From NCBI RefSeq assembly GCF_030758935.1, contig NZ_CP132333.1, positions 2,976,992-3,040,991 of the forward strand: DNA of 64,000 nt, read 5' to 3'. Source of the stretch: Geothrix sp. PMB-07 (GTDB lineage: Bacteria; Acidobacteriota; Holophagae; Holophagales; Holophagaceae). Of this stretch, positions 52,520 to 60,618 are shown piece by piece. The translations under genes and the position numbers were made by a program. Under the pieces are notes generated by a model. That model did no database searches. It had not been told where the DNA came from and was given only the letters and a program-made list of their open reading frames with translations. Numbering within the stretch: position 1 is the stretch's first letter; every line of letters begins with the position of its first letter.

Positions 52520-53435
52520 TTAGGGCAAGGACCAGCGAGTTGCGAAGAAATCCGCCGACCAGCAGGGTTTCCAGGCTTTGGTGTTGGTGAGCGTGAGCGG
52601 CGCGGGCGGAACGACCGGCGCGTCCAGGTTGAATTCCGGCGAATCCGCCGGAGGGATTGTGATGGTCCCCGGGAAGCCCCCCAAGGACGCCGCTGGTGGT
52701 CAGGTAATCGCTATGCCCGTAATCCCAGCCATCCGGCAGCCTTCCATTCCGGATGACGTTTTCAGGGACCGTGGACGATGGTCCGCTGCGCCCCAGCGCC
52801 GATTTCAGGTTGGGATCCCCCCGTTCGAGCAGCCCCCCCACGAGATTGCCTGCTGGGTAGGCCAAGGCCAGCACATGGTCCTTCATGGAGTAGAGAACGG
52901 AAACATGCTTGATCTTTTTGGCGGCGTCCTGGAACTCCCTGTTCAGCGTGTCGTCTTCGATGGCAGGGGCCATCAGGTAGAGGTGGCGCACCGTTTTCCC
53001 CTCCGCCAATTGGCGGATGGCCTGCAACATCACTCGCACGCCCAGTGAGTGGGACCCGAAGGAAATGGATGCGGTGTCCTGGAAGTGCTGGTCCAGGAAG
53101 CGGCCTAGGAGGGTGCCGCTTTTCTGGGCCTCCCCACCTTCCCAAATGTAGTCCAGCGCCATGGGAATGATGCAGTCACCGGGCCAAAGCACTCCGATGT
53201 AGAGCGGCATGGGTTCCAACTTCAGGTGCTTCTTCCACTCATTCAACTTGGCGGTGCCATCGGGCCGGTTGTTTTCAAATCCATGTGTCATCAGGAGCAC
53301 ATCGCGTCCAGACACGGCTTGAACCAATAAGGCCGGATCCAGGACGGTCCCATCGCCGTCAGTGACCTTCAGCGTGCCGATGGGGCCACCGTGGGACCAG
53401 GCCCTCAGATCAATGAACCAGTTCGCATCGCTCAT
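52520..53435 (-). pseudogene. Alpha/beta hydrolase (DUF900-like) with an apparent one-base frameshift
   Basis: A cytoplasmic or surface esterase-like protein: LLMTHGFENNRPDG is the oxyanion region, SFGSHSLGVRVM the nucleophile elbow (Ser in SHSLG, with Ser in place of the first Gly of GxSxG), SMKDHVLAL the probable Asp and YGHSDYL the His. At a run of six C (plus strand, 52677-52682) the open frame leaves sensible sequence. Removing one base restores a hydrolase-like continuation (VLGGFPGTITIPPADSPEFN, then LDAPVVPPAPLTLT) ending at TAA 52520-52522, giving about 304 residues. The cause may be a sequencing error, a real mutation or programmed frameshifting. It starts 4 bases after the membrane protein gene with AGGTAGG upstream. 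Confidence 0.75.
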
Positions 53436-53438
53436 GGC

Positions 53439-54137
53439 CTACCTTTTGACGGCCTGCAAGGCCTTGGCGGCCGTGGTGAGGCTGCCCGCAAGATCCTTTG
53501 CCATGGGCGCCAAGGGCGTGGCCAACAGGCCCGTGATCAATGCCAGCACATAGTGCTTCGAACCATTTTTATCGAAGACCGGTCCTGATAAAGAGACCGC
53601 GGCGGCCTCGGCCAGGATGACGGCCGCCAGACAGGCGTAGACTTTGCACGCGTTGCGGTAGCGCTGATCGGCGCGTTGGTAGGCGCGATCAATCAGGCTC
53701 GAAAGAAGCAGGTCAAAGCGACCGTAAACATTGAGTTCGTCGGGCGTCAGGGCCTTGCCCTTGTTGAGGCTGTCGGCAACCGACTCCATCACCTCTGGAT
53801 CTACACCCGTCACGCGAGCCAGGCCCGCTGCCGTCTTCACGTTCAAGCGGAGCTTGATGAGGGACTTTGCGACGCTTTTTTGATCGGCCACAGGCGCACC
53901 GTTCAGCCAGTTCGAGCGGAGGGTGTCGGAAATGGCGGTTCGAGAAATGGCGGAGTCCGCGGGAATTCCCTCTTCGTTGGGCGCCAGCTGGCTGAGCAAG
54001 GCGGCAATGAACGCGAAGCCCGAATTGGATATACCACCTCCGAAAGCCTTGGTGGCATCCACGAGGCCGAACGCCGCCGTGCCGAGTGCACCAATGGCGG
54101 TAATGGCAGTGGCAAGGTAGGTCGGGGTTATGTCCAT
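53439..54137 (-). CDS. Membrane protein of the hydrolase cluster (232 aa)
   Basis: ATG 54137 has AGGAG upstream and is preferred over 54164. Hydrophobic segments lie near the N terminus (YLATAITAIGALGTAAFGLV), about residue 40-55, about 165-185 (NACKVYACLAAVILAEAAAV) and 200-215 (YVLALITGLLATPLAPM), around a helical soluble middle. I do not recognise the family. It is the first gene of the minus-strand cluster and is followed after four bases by the hydrolase gene, so they are surely coexpressed. Topology suggests a membrane platform for the hydrolase. Confidence 0.7.
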   Translation of the reverse strand: MDITPTYLATAITAIGALGTAAFGLVDATKAFGGGISNSGFAFIAALLSQLAPNEEGIPADSAISRTAISDTLRSNWLNGAPVADQKSVAKSLIKLRLNVKTAAGLARVTGVDPEVMESVADSLNKGKALTPDELNVYGRFDLLLSSLIDRAYQRADQRYRNACKVYACLAAVILAEAAAVSLSGPVFDKNGSKHYVLALITGLLATPLAPMAKDLAGSLTTAAKALQAVKR

Positions 54138-54445
54138 GCTGCGCTCCTTTGGCTGGTTGGGCATTAGGGTGAGTTAGAGCGTGACGCGGAGGAATGGCCG
54201 CTTTGCTCCATTGGCCAGGTCAGGGCGGATCCCAACCACGAAGCCTAAGGAGATGGGCTTTTCGGAGGCATATATGAATTTCAGGGCGGATGTTATCGCC
54301 ATGATCAACCCTTTTCCCCGGGTTACCGCCGAACGGTGCATTTCCCATCCTCAACGGGAATCCGGGGTCAAATCACAGGCGGGAAACCAGCTGAAGCGAG
54401 CCGGGCCGTGACTCATCCCGGCTCAATTCAGCTCAGAATCAAGGC
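54138..54445. other. Intergenic region between divergent transcripts
   Basis: About 300 bases with no convincing gene; one short plus-strand frame (54181-54411) lacks a ribosome binding site and a protein-like pattern. A small AAGCC/GGGCTTTT hairpin lies at about 54240-54262. The region must hold the promoters for the minus-strand cluster and the SprT-like gene. Confidence 0.5.
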
Positions 54446-54841
54446 ATGACCCTCACCCTCCGTCACCGCACCCAGGCCATCCTCCAACAGGCGGGCTGGG
54501 ACTTGGCTCCACCGCCTGTGGTCTGGTCGCCGCGCATGGCGCGCTGCGCGGGGCTCTTCGTGGTGGAGAAGGATGCGCGCGGCAAGTGGCATCCGGAGAT
54601 CCGCCTGTCGATTCCGCTGCTGCGCCGCCGGGACTGGCCCTGGCCGCAGCAGGTGTGCGGGATGAACTGCCATGCGCCGGAGGAAGTGCAGCAGCGGATC
54701 CTGGAGCACGAACTCATCCACTACAAGCTCTGGATGGATCGGGAGAAGGATTGGGGGCACAGCGAACGCTTCCGGCAGTTGGCTTGGGAGGTATTCGGGC
54801 ATCAGGCGATCACTCACGGCATCGGCTCGGAGGAAGGCTGA
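54446..54841 (+). CDS. SprT-like zinc metalloprotein
   Basis: A 131-residue protein of the SprT/Spartan-like gluzincin group. The HExxH motif is His88-Glu89-Leu-Ile-His92 (EHELIHYKLW) and the third ligand is likely His105 in DWGHSERFRQLA. The bacterial SprT group is suspected of proteolysis of DNA-protein crosslinks or of a chaperone-like role; the biochemical activity of short bacterial forms is not established. The C-terminal zinc ribbon found in longer members is absent, and the protein is shorter than typical SprT (about 165). Confidence 0.83.
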   Translation: MTLTLRHRTQAILQQAGWDLAPPPVVWSPRMARCAGLFVVEKDARGKWHPEIRLSIPLLRRRDWPWPQQVCGMNCHAPEEVQQRILEHELIHYKLWMDREKDWGHSERFRQLAWEVFGHQAITHGIGSEEG

Positions 54842-54870
54842 CCGATCAGCTGTGATCGGCCGCCGAGGTG

Positions 54871-55470
54871 TCACCCTTGGGTGGCCCGGTTCAGCCTCGC
54901 GCGGATGCGGCTGAGGGAGACGGCGGTGATGCCCAGGTAGCTGGCGAGATCCTTGAGGGGGACGCGGCGGGCCAGGTCCGGATGGGCTGCGAGAAAGGTT
55001 TGATAGCGTTCCAGGGGTTTGAGGATCAGCAGGTCGCGCTCGCGGATTTCCTTGCGCAGGGCGTAGCGCTTCACAGCGCCGGTGAGGCAGCGCTGCCAGG
55101 CCAGGTGCCGCTGGCCCAGCTGCTCCAGGCAGGCAAGCTCCACCCGTTCCAATTCACTGGCCTCGAGGGCCACCACCGCGAAGCTGGTGAGGCCGCCGGG
55201 TTCCAGTGCGGCCATGCTGGCGAAGAGGCCGCCCGCCTCGCCGAAGGATTTGATGCGCTCGGTGCCATCGGGCAGCCAGTAACACAGCTTCACCAGCCCC
55301 TTGCGAACCACATAGATGTAGGGATGCGTCTCGCCTGCCTGGAACACCGTCTCTCCAGCAGCCACCCGCACCATCTTCAGGTGCTGCAGGCAGTGTTCCT
55401 GTTCAGGCAGAGGGCAACCCGCGAGTTGTTCAAAGAGCTGCAGGGCTGAGCTGACGGCTGGCTTAACCAT
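54871..55470 (-). CDS. Crp/Fnr-family transcriptional regulator
   Basis: A 199-residue protein with an N-terminal cyclic-nucleotide-binding-like jelly roll (FQAGETHPYIYVVRKGLVKL, FGEAGGLFASMAAL), a dimerisation helix and a C-terminal winged helix (VPLKDLASYLGITAVSLSRI). Cys residues are not grouped as in the FNR Fe-S cluster, and the cAMP phosphate-binding Arg-Ser pair is not evident, so the effector is unknown. A 16-bp dyad CTTAAC-N4-GTTAAG lies over its own start codon. It is divergent from the darcynin-family gene, 85 bases apart, and probably controls it. Confidence 0.88.
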   Translation of the reverse strand: MVKPAVSSALQLFEQLAGCPLPEQEHCLQHLKMVRVAAGETVFQAGETHPYIYVVRKGLVKLCYWLPDGTERIKSFGEAGGLFASMAALEPGGLTSFAVVALEASELERVELACLEQLGQRHLAWQRCLTGAVKRYALRKEIRERDLLILKPLERYQTFLAAHPDLARRVPLKDLASYLGITAVSLSRIRARLNRATQG

Positions 55471-55477
55471 CGTTAAG
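55462..55477. promoter_or_regulatory. FNR-box-like dyad over the crp/fnr start codon
   Basis: CTTAAC and GTTAAG with a CATC spacer. The 5-4-5 core TTAAC-N4-GTTAA has the architecture of Crp/Fnr family sites (TTGAT-N4-ATCAA for FNR). Binding would block the regulator's own start and control the divergent gene. Confidence 0.65.
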
Positions 55478-55555
55478 GACGCGCCGATCCAGGCGTCAGA
55501 TCATCAGGGCAGCCGGACATGCGATCAGTCTGGCACGACCCGCGGGAGCCCAGCC

Positions 55556-55885
55556 ATGAACACCTGTTTCCTCCTCGTCAACGCCCTGCCCGCCTGGTTG
55601 CGGCTTTCCCGGGCCGAGCGCCAGCGGCTGTTCGAGTCGGAGTTGCTCAGTCTGGTGCCCAAGCATCCCGGCCTGACGCTGCGGTTCTTCGATGCGGAGG
55701 CCTATTCCGCCGTGTGCAGCGACATTCTGATGATTCAGCCGCCCGATGCCCGCGCCTTGCACTTCTTCATGGAGGGCCTGCGGGATTCCGCCCTGCTCAC
55801 CGAGCCCTACTTCGAGGTGCGACACATCATTCCCTGCCTTGAGAATGGCTTTCAGGAATACGAAAAAGCCTTGGCCGGTGTCTGA
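55556..55885 (+). CDS. Darcynin-family protein
   Basis: A 109-residue protein matching the darcynin pattern: LVNALPAWLRLSRAERQRLF, RFFDAEAYSAVCSDILMIQP, FFMEGLRDSALLTEPYFEVR and IIPCLENGFQEYE. Darcynins are a small dimeric alpha/beta-barrel-like family of unknown function. The gene starts 85 bases from a divergent Crp/Fnr regulator whose dyad could control it. Recognition is from memory of the family pattern, not from a search. Confidence 0.75.
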   Translation: MNTCFLLVNALPAWLRLSRAERQRLFESELLSLVPKHPGLTLRFFDAEAYSAVCSDILMIQPPDARALHFFMEGLRDSALLTEPYFEVRHIIPCLENGFQEYEKALAGV

Positions 55886-55947
55886 ATGGGGTGGGTGAAT
55901 CCGACCATGACGGATCGCTGACGGCATGGCCGGGGTACACTCCAGCC

Positions 55948-57444
55948 ATGAACGCCTGGGATCCCGCCTTCCTCGCCGCCCCGCCCCTGACCGAAGCCGA
56001 GGACCGGCTGGCTCCGGCCCACAAGATCTACGCCCTGCGCACCTTGCCCCTGGGCGACATCAGGGCCGTGGGCTTCGACATGGACCACACCCTGGCCCGC
56101 TACCGGTCGCCGGAGATCGATGATCTGGCCTTCAAGAAGGCCGCACGACTGCTCGTGCGTGAGCGCGGCTACTCGCCCTGGCTGCTGGAGATTGACTACA
56201 ACCCGTCCTTCGCCGTGCGCGGTCTGGTGCTGGACGGCCTGAGGGGCAACCTGCTGAAGCTCAACCGGGAACGCCAGGTGGTGCGGGCCGGCCACGGCAG
56301 CCTGGCCATGACCCGGGCCGATATGGAGACGGTGTACGGCCGTCGCCGCCTGTCCACGGCGGCCAAGGGTTTTCGCAGCATCGACACGCTGTTCGAGATT
56401 CCCGAAAGCCACCTGTATGCCCAGATGGTGGATGGCTTTGACCGAGGTCTGTTGAAGGCCGAGAACTACCTTCAGCTGTTTCACGACGTGCGCTGGGCCA
56501 TCGACACCGCCCACCGCAACGGCGAAATGAAGGCGGAGATCCTTCAGCACAAGGATTTCTTCATTCCCCATGATCCCCAGCTGGCTCTTGCCCTGGGGCG
56601 CCTGAAGCGGGCGGGGAAGAAGCTCTTCCTGCTCACCAACAGCGAATGGAGCTTCACGGATGGCGTGCTCAGCCACCTGCTCAACGGCCAGGACGAAGCC
56701 CACCCAGCCTGGACCGATTATTTCGATCTCGTGGTGGTCAGCAGCCGCAAACCCGGATTCTTCCTCGATGCCCCGGAGGCCCTGCCACTGGAAGGTCATC
56801 CCCGCTGCTTCATCGGCGGCCACACGGCCTGGCTGGAGGGTGCGCTGGACGCCCGGGGCGAACAGGTGCTCTACGTGGGCGATCACATCTACGGCGACGT
56901 ACTGCGCTCCAAGAAGAACGCCTCCTGGCGCACCCTGTTGCTGGTGCCGGAGCTGGAGCAGGAGCTAAAGCTCCTGGAGGCCAAGGCCGACGATCTGCGG
57001 GAACTGCTCCGTCTCGAGACCGCCCGGCGGCGCACCCTGCGCCGGGCTTCGGTGCTGCAGGATCAGCTGAAGCGCAACCGTGTGCGCCGCCATGTGCTGG
57101 GACAGCGGCTCAGTGCCGATGCCACCGCGGCGCTGGATCATGAGGCGACCCAGCTGGCCACCAGCGCCGAGGCCCTCCGGCACCGCGCCGAGGTGCAGGG
57201 CCTCGAACTCCAGGGCCTCTCCGCCGCCGTGGAAGCGACGTTCAATCCCACCTGGGGCCCCATGTTCCGCGATCGCGACGAACTGACCCGCTTCGCCGAC
57301 CAGCTGCAGCAGTTCGCCTGCGCCTACACGGGCAAGGTGGGGAACCTCTACATGTACGATCCGCTGGCGACGGTCTATGGGCCCATTCCCACCCTGCCCC
57401 ACGAGCGGGCAGGCGGCCTTCTCACTTCGCTTTCGCGCCCATAG
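55948..57444 (+). CDS. HAD-superfamily 5'-nucleotidase (IMP/GMP type)
   Basis: A 498-residue cytosolic purine 5'-nucleotidase-like enzyme. The HAD catalytic motif is Asp44-Met-Asp46-His (VGFDMDHTLARY), motif II is LFLLTNSEWSF, and the acidic motif IV is YVGDHIYGDVLRSKK. The middle holds the large cap, and the C-terminal ~120 residues include a helical segment (ELLRLETARRRTLRRASVLQ). It dephosphorylates IMP/GMP in homologues. ATG 55948 is chosen from the start of conserved sequence; the open frame extends to 55891. Its 3' end overlaps the convergent hybrid kinase gene by 23 bases. Confidence 0.88.
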   Translation: MNAWDPAFLAAPPLTEAEDRLAPAHKIYALRTLPLGDIRAVGFDMDHTLARYRSPEIDDLAFKKAARLLVRERGYSPWLLEIDYNPSFAVRGLVLDGLRGNLLKLNRERQVVRAGHGSLAMTRADMETVYGRRRLSTAAKGFRSIDTLFEIPESHLYAQMVDGFDRGLLKAENYLQLFHDVRWAIDTAHRNGEMKAEILQHKDFFIPHDPQLALALGRLKRAGKKLFLLTNSEWSFTDGVLSHLLNGQDEAHPAWTDYFDLVVVSSRKPGFFLDAPEALPLEGHPRCFIGGHTAWLEGALDARGEQVLYVGDHIYGDVLRSKKNASWRTLLLVPELEQELKLLEAKADDLRELLRLETARRRTLRRASVLQDQLKRNRVRRHVLGQRLSADATAALDHEATQLATSAEALRHRAEVQGLELQGLSAAVEATFNPTWGPMFRDRDELTRFADQLQQFACAYTGKVGNLYMYDPLATVYGPIPTLPHERAGGLLTSLSRP

Positions 57445-59269
57445 CCCGGTCGATGAGGGGCTCGAGTTCGGCACTCGTGAAGGGCTTCTTGAGGAAATCC
57501 ACGAAGCCCTGGGCCAGGGCCTGCTCCCGCGACACGGGCAGCGCGTAGCCGCTGGAGAGAATTCCGGGAAGGTGGGGCCTGAGGGCGCGCATGGCCTGGA
57601 AGGCCTCGACCCCGCCCATGCGGGGCATGGTGGCGTCGAGAATCACCAGATCGAAGGCCTCGGGCCGCTGGCGGAACAACTCCAGCGCCTCCAGGCCATC
57701 CAGGGCCGTCACCACCTCCAGGCCGAACCAGTCCCGCAGCATCTCGGCCAGCACCTCGCAGAGATCCGCCTCGTCATCGGCCAGCAGCACGAGGTTGCGG
57801 CCAAGGCGGTGCTCCTCCGCTGGAACCAAGGATGGGGCCTGCCCTTCCGGGCAAGGAAGGTGGATGCGGAATACGCTGCCCACCCCCGGAATGCTCTCCA
57901 CCTGGATGCCGCCCCGGTGGCCGCGGATGATGCCCAGGGCCGCCGCCAGGCCCAGGCCGCGGCCCAGATCCCGCGTCGAGAAGAAGGGATCGAAGATCTT
58001 CGGCAGGGTATTGGGCTCGATGCCGTGCCCCTGGTCGGAGACTTCCAGCACCACGTAGGGCCCCGGTTCCAGGGGATCGGGCCAGTGCCCCAGGGCCAGA
58101 TCCTGGGCATCGACGTGGCGCACATAGGTCCGCACCCGAATGCCACCGGCCGTGGCACTGGCATCCTCAGCATTGGCAAGGAGCCCCTCCACCACCCGCC
58201 CCAGGAGCACGGGATCCACCAGCACCTTGGGCAGGTCCTTCGCGAGATCGCGGATCACCGGCACACCGATGCGATCCAGGCATTCGCTGACGAGGGCGCT
58301 CAGTTCGCGGGGTTCCGGGCGCCGGAGGTCGCCGCCGGAGCAATGCAGGATGTCCCGGCTCAGGCCCGTGGCGCGGTCGAGGCCGCCCTTCAGCCGCTGG
58401 AGATACATCAGGGTGCGTGAATGCGCCGGGGCGGCGGCGGCGGCCATCTCCAGATTCGCCACCATCATCTGGAAGATGTTGTTGAAATCGTGGGCCAGCC
58501 CCCCGGCCAGCATGCCGAGGCTTTCCATTTTCTGGGACTTGGCGAGGGCTTCTTCCGCGTGGCGCATCTCGGTGACATCCACCAGGCAGCACACGGCTCC
58601 ATGGACGCGCCCATTGCGATCCCGCAGGGGTGTGGCATAGGCCATCACATGGCGGAGCGAACCATCCTCGAACACCAGGTCCAGGGCCTGGCCGCGCACT
58701 TCACCGCCCTGGATCGCCGCCCGCTGGATGGGGTGATCCTCCCGCCGGAGTTCCGTCCCCGCCCGCTGCAAGGCCGCATGGGCAGGCCATATAAAGGGGG
58801 CCGAAGGGCCCTGATCGTCAGGCTCCGGCATGCGCAACAGGGCCCAGGCCGCCGGGTTGCCCTGAATCAAGCGGCAGTCCTGCCCCTCGGCGATCCACAG
58901 GGGAACGGGCGTGGCCGTCATCACCGCGCCCAGTTTGTCCGCTTCCGCCCTGGCCTCGGCCCGAGCCTCCTCCAGGCGCGCAGCCTGCACCTCCTTGGAG
59001 CGGAAAATGCCCTGGATGAGCAGCACCCCAGACAGCATGAGGGCAGAGATCAGCAGGCCCAGCACCTCGTTGGGCAGCATCGGGGCAGAGATGCCCTTCT
59101 CCAGCAGGTCCACCAGCACGAACAGGCGGCGGACGGCCATCAGCACCAAGGCCATGGCCAACAGGAACCACGCCAGGGGCCGACCGGCTGTCCGGCTGAT
59201 GCGCATTCCAAAACCCGCCGCCGTGATCTGCAGCAGGATCGAGAGGAGGATAACCGTCAGATTCAGCAC
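57422..59269 (-). CDS. Hybrid sensor histidine kinase with C-terminal receiver
   Basis: A 615-residue membrane kinase. Three hydrophobic helices (about 4-24, 33-53 and 67-87) are followed by a coiled linker, a PAS-like domain (about 110-235), HisKA with His260 (GGLAHDFNNIFQMM), an HATPase (GLLANAEDA, DQGHGIEPN, GRGLGLAAALGI) and a receiver with Asp545 (LVILDATMPRMGG), acidic pair Asp498-499 and Lys595. The H-box HDFNN is typical of PAS-rich kinases. The receiver likely passes phosphate to an output protein elsewhere, or buffers it. There is no neighbouring DNA-binding regulator; a single-domain receiver gene at 14562 is one candidate partner. Confidence 0.92.
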   Translation of the reverse strand: MLNLTVILLSILLQITAAGFGMRISRTAGRPLAWFLLAMALVLMAVRRLFVLVDLLEKGISAPMLPNEVLGLLISALMLSGVLLIQGIFRSKEVQAARLEEARAEARAEADKLGAVMTATPVPLWIAEGQDCRLIQGNPAAWALLRMPEPDDQGPSAPFIWPAHAALQRAGTELRREDHPIQRAAIQGGEVRGQALDLVFEDGSLRHVMAYATPLRDRNGRVHGAVCCLVDVTEMRHAEEALAKSQKMESLGMLAGGLAHDFNNIFQMMVANLEMAAAAAPAHSRTLMYLQRLKGGLDRATGLSRDILHCSGGDLRRPEPRELSALVSECLDRIGVPVIRDLAKDLPKVLVDPVLLGRVVEGLLANAEDASATAGGIRVRTYVRHVDAQDLALGHWPDPLEPGPYVVLEVSDQGHGIEPNTLPKIFDPFFSTRDLGRGLGLAAALGIIRGHRGGIQVESIPGVGSVFRIHLPCPEGQAPSLVPAEEHRLGRNLVLLADDEADLCEVLAEMLRDWFGLEVVTALDGLEALELFRQRPEAFDLVILDATMPRMGGVEAFQAMRALRPHLPGILSSGYALPVSREQALAQGFVDFLKKPFTSAELEPLIDRAMGAKAK

Positions 59270-59332
59270 CGGAGAACGCGCCCGAAATGGCTTATCGGCA
59301 GCTGAATCGAACTGGGTGAATGCCGAGGTAAC

Positions 59333-60541
59333 CTACCCTCGAACCCCCACTTTCGCCTGGGCGATCACCTGCCGGATGGCCGCGACCACCTGGTCCTGGT
59401 CCGCCTCGCTGAGACCGGGCCAAAGCGGCAGGCTCAGCAGCCGCTCGCCGCTCCACTCGCTGTGGGGCAGGCCCTCCTTGGGCAAGTGCTGCGGGTTGGC
59501 CGCGTAGAAATCCCGGTACCAGGGATGCACGTGGGCCGGGCGGTAGTGAATGCCCGTGCCGATGTTCTCCTCCTTGAGGGCGGCCACGAAGGCGTCGCGG
59601 TCCAGGCCCAGCTTCTCGGGGTGGATGCGCAGCACGAAGAGGTGGAAGCAGTGGCCCAGGTTGTCATCGCCGGGCCAGGGCAGCATGACTTCCTCGATGT
59701 CCTTCATCAAATCAAGGTAGCGGTGGAAGAGCACGCCGCGCCGGGCGTTGAAGCCATCCAGCTTGCCGATCTGGTGCAGGCCCATGGCCGCTTGCAGATC
59801 CATGAAGTTGGCCTTGCGGGCAGGCTCGAAGACCTCGGTGTGGGGGCTGCCTTCCTTGGCGAAGCGCTTCCAGGCATCGCGGTCGATGCCGTGGAAACGG
59901 AGGCGCTTGATGCGGCTTTCGTACTCATCGTTGAAGAAGGCGATGGCGCCGCCTTCGCCGGTGGTCATGTTCTTGTTGGGGTGGAAGCTGTAGACCGTCA
60001 TGATCGAGCGCGGATCGCCGCCGATCTTGGTGCCGCGGTGGTGGGCGCCCATGGCCTGGGCGGCATCCTCGATCACCCAGAGGCCGTGCTTTTCGGCGAT
60101 CTGCCAGATGGCGGCCATGTCGCAGGGCAGGCCCGTGAGGTGCACGGGGATGATGCCCTTGGTGCGCGGCGTGATGGCCGCCTCGATCTTGGCGGGATCG
60201 AGGTTCATGGTGACGGGATCGATGTCGACCAGCACGGGCACACCGCCCTGCAGCACCACGGTGCTGAGGGTGCTCACCCAGGTCAGCGACGTGGTGATGA
60301 CTTCATCGCCCGGCTGCAGGTTCAGCACCTGCATGGTGATTTCCTGGGCCGTGGTGGCGCTGTTCATGGCCAGGCAGTGGGGCACCCCGTTGTAGGCCTT
60401 CAGAAGCTCTTCAAACTTGGCCGACTTGGGCCCCGTGGTGATCCACCCGCTGTGGATGGTGTCGATGATTTCCGCGATTTCCTCTTCGCCCACCATGGGA
60501 CGGGTGAAGGGGAGGAATTCCTGGCGGCGTTGGTAGGACAT
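59333..60541 (-). CDS. DegT/DnrJ/EryC1/StrS-family PLP aminotransferase
   Basis: A 402-residue sugar aminotransferase. PLP-linked Lys is in SFHPNKNMTTGEGGAIAF and the family signature is SGWITTGPKSAKFEELL; further motifs are MNSATTAQEIT, VIEDAAQAMGAHHRG and IGTGIHYRPAH. It transfers an amino group to a nucleotide-bound keto-sugar, as in ArnB or PglE-type routes, for surface polysaccharide or modified lipid synthesis. ATG 60541 has GGAG upstream. No other sugar-nucleotide genes lie beside it, so its pathway is not known. Confidence 0.9.
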   Translation of the reverse strand: MSYQRRQEFLPFTRPMVGEEEIAEIIDTIHSGWITTGPKSAKFEELLKAYNGVPHCLAMNSATTAQEITMQVLNLQPGDEVITTSLTWVSTLSTVVLQGGVPVLVDIDPVTMNLDPAKIEAAITPRTKGIIPVHLTGLPCDMAAIWQIAEKHGLWVIEDAAQAMGAHHRGTKIGGDPRSIMTVYSFHPNKNMTTGEGGAIAFFNDEYESRIKRLRFHGIDRDAWKRFAKEGSPHTEVFEPARKANFMDLQAAMGLHQIGKLDGFNARRGVLFHRYLDLMKDIEEVMLPWPGDDNLGHCFHLFVLRIHPEKLGLDRDAFVAALKEENIGTGIHYRPAHVHPWYRDFYAANPQHLPKEGLPHSEWSGERLLSLPLWPGLSEADQDQVVAAIRQVIAQAKVGVRG

Positions 60542-60618
60542 GCGCACTCCGTCGAAGGAAGCTGCCATTGTCCCACAGCCGCCCCCGTCAGACAGAGCGG
60601 CGGTCTACGGTATGAATG

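Noticed and set aside
51936-53435. A single 499-residue hydrolase fused to a lipoprotein
   Set aside because: The middle is unlike protein sequence, a better continuation exists in another frame, and the lipoprotein has its own ribosome binding site and lipobox.
54181-54411. A 76-residue plus-strand frame before the SprT-like gene
   Set aside because: No ribosome binding site, no domain, and composition of non-coding DNA.
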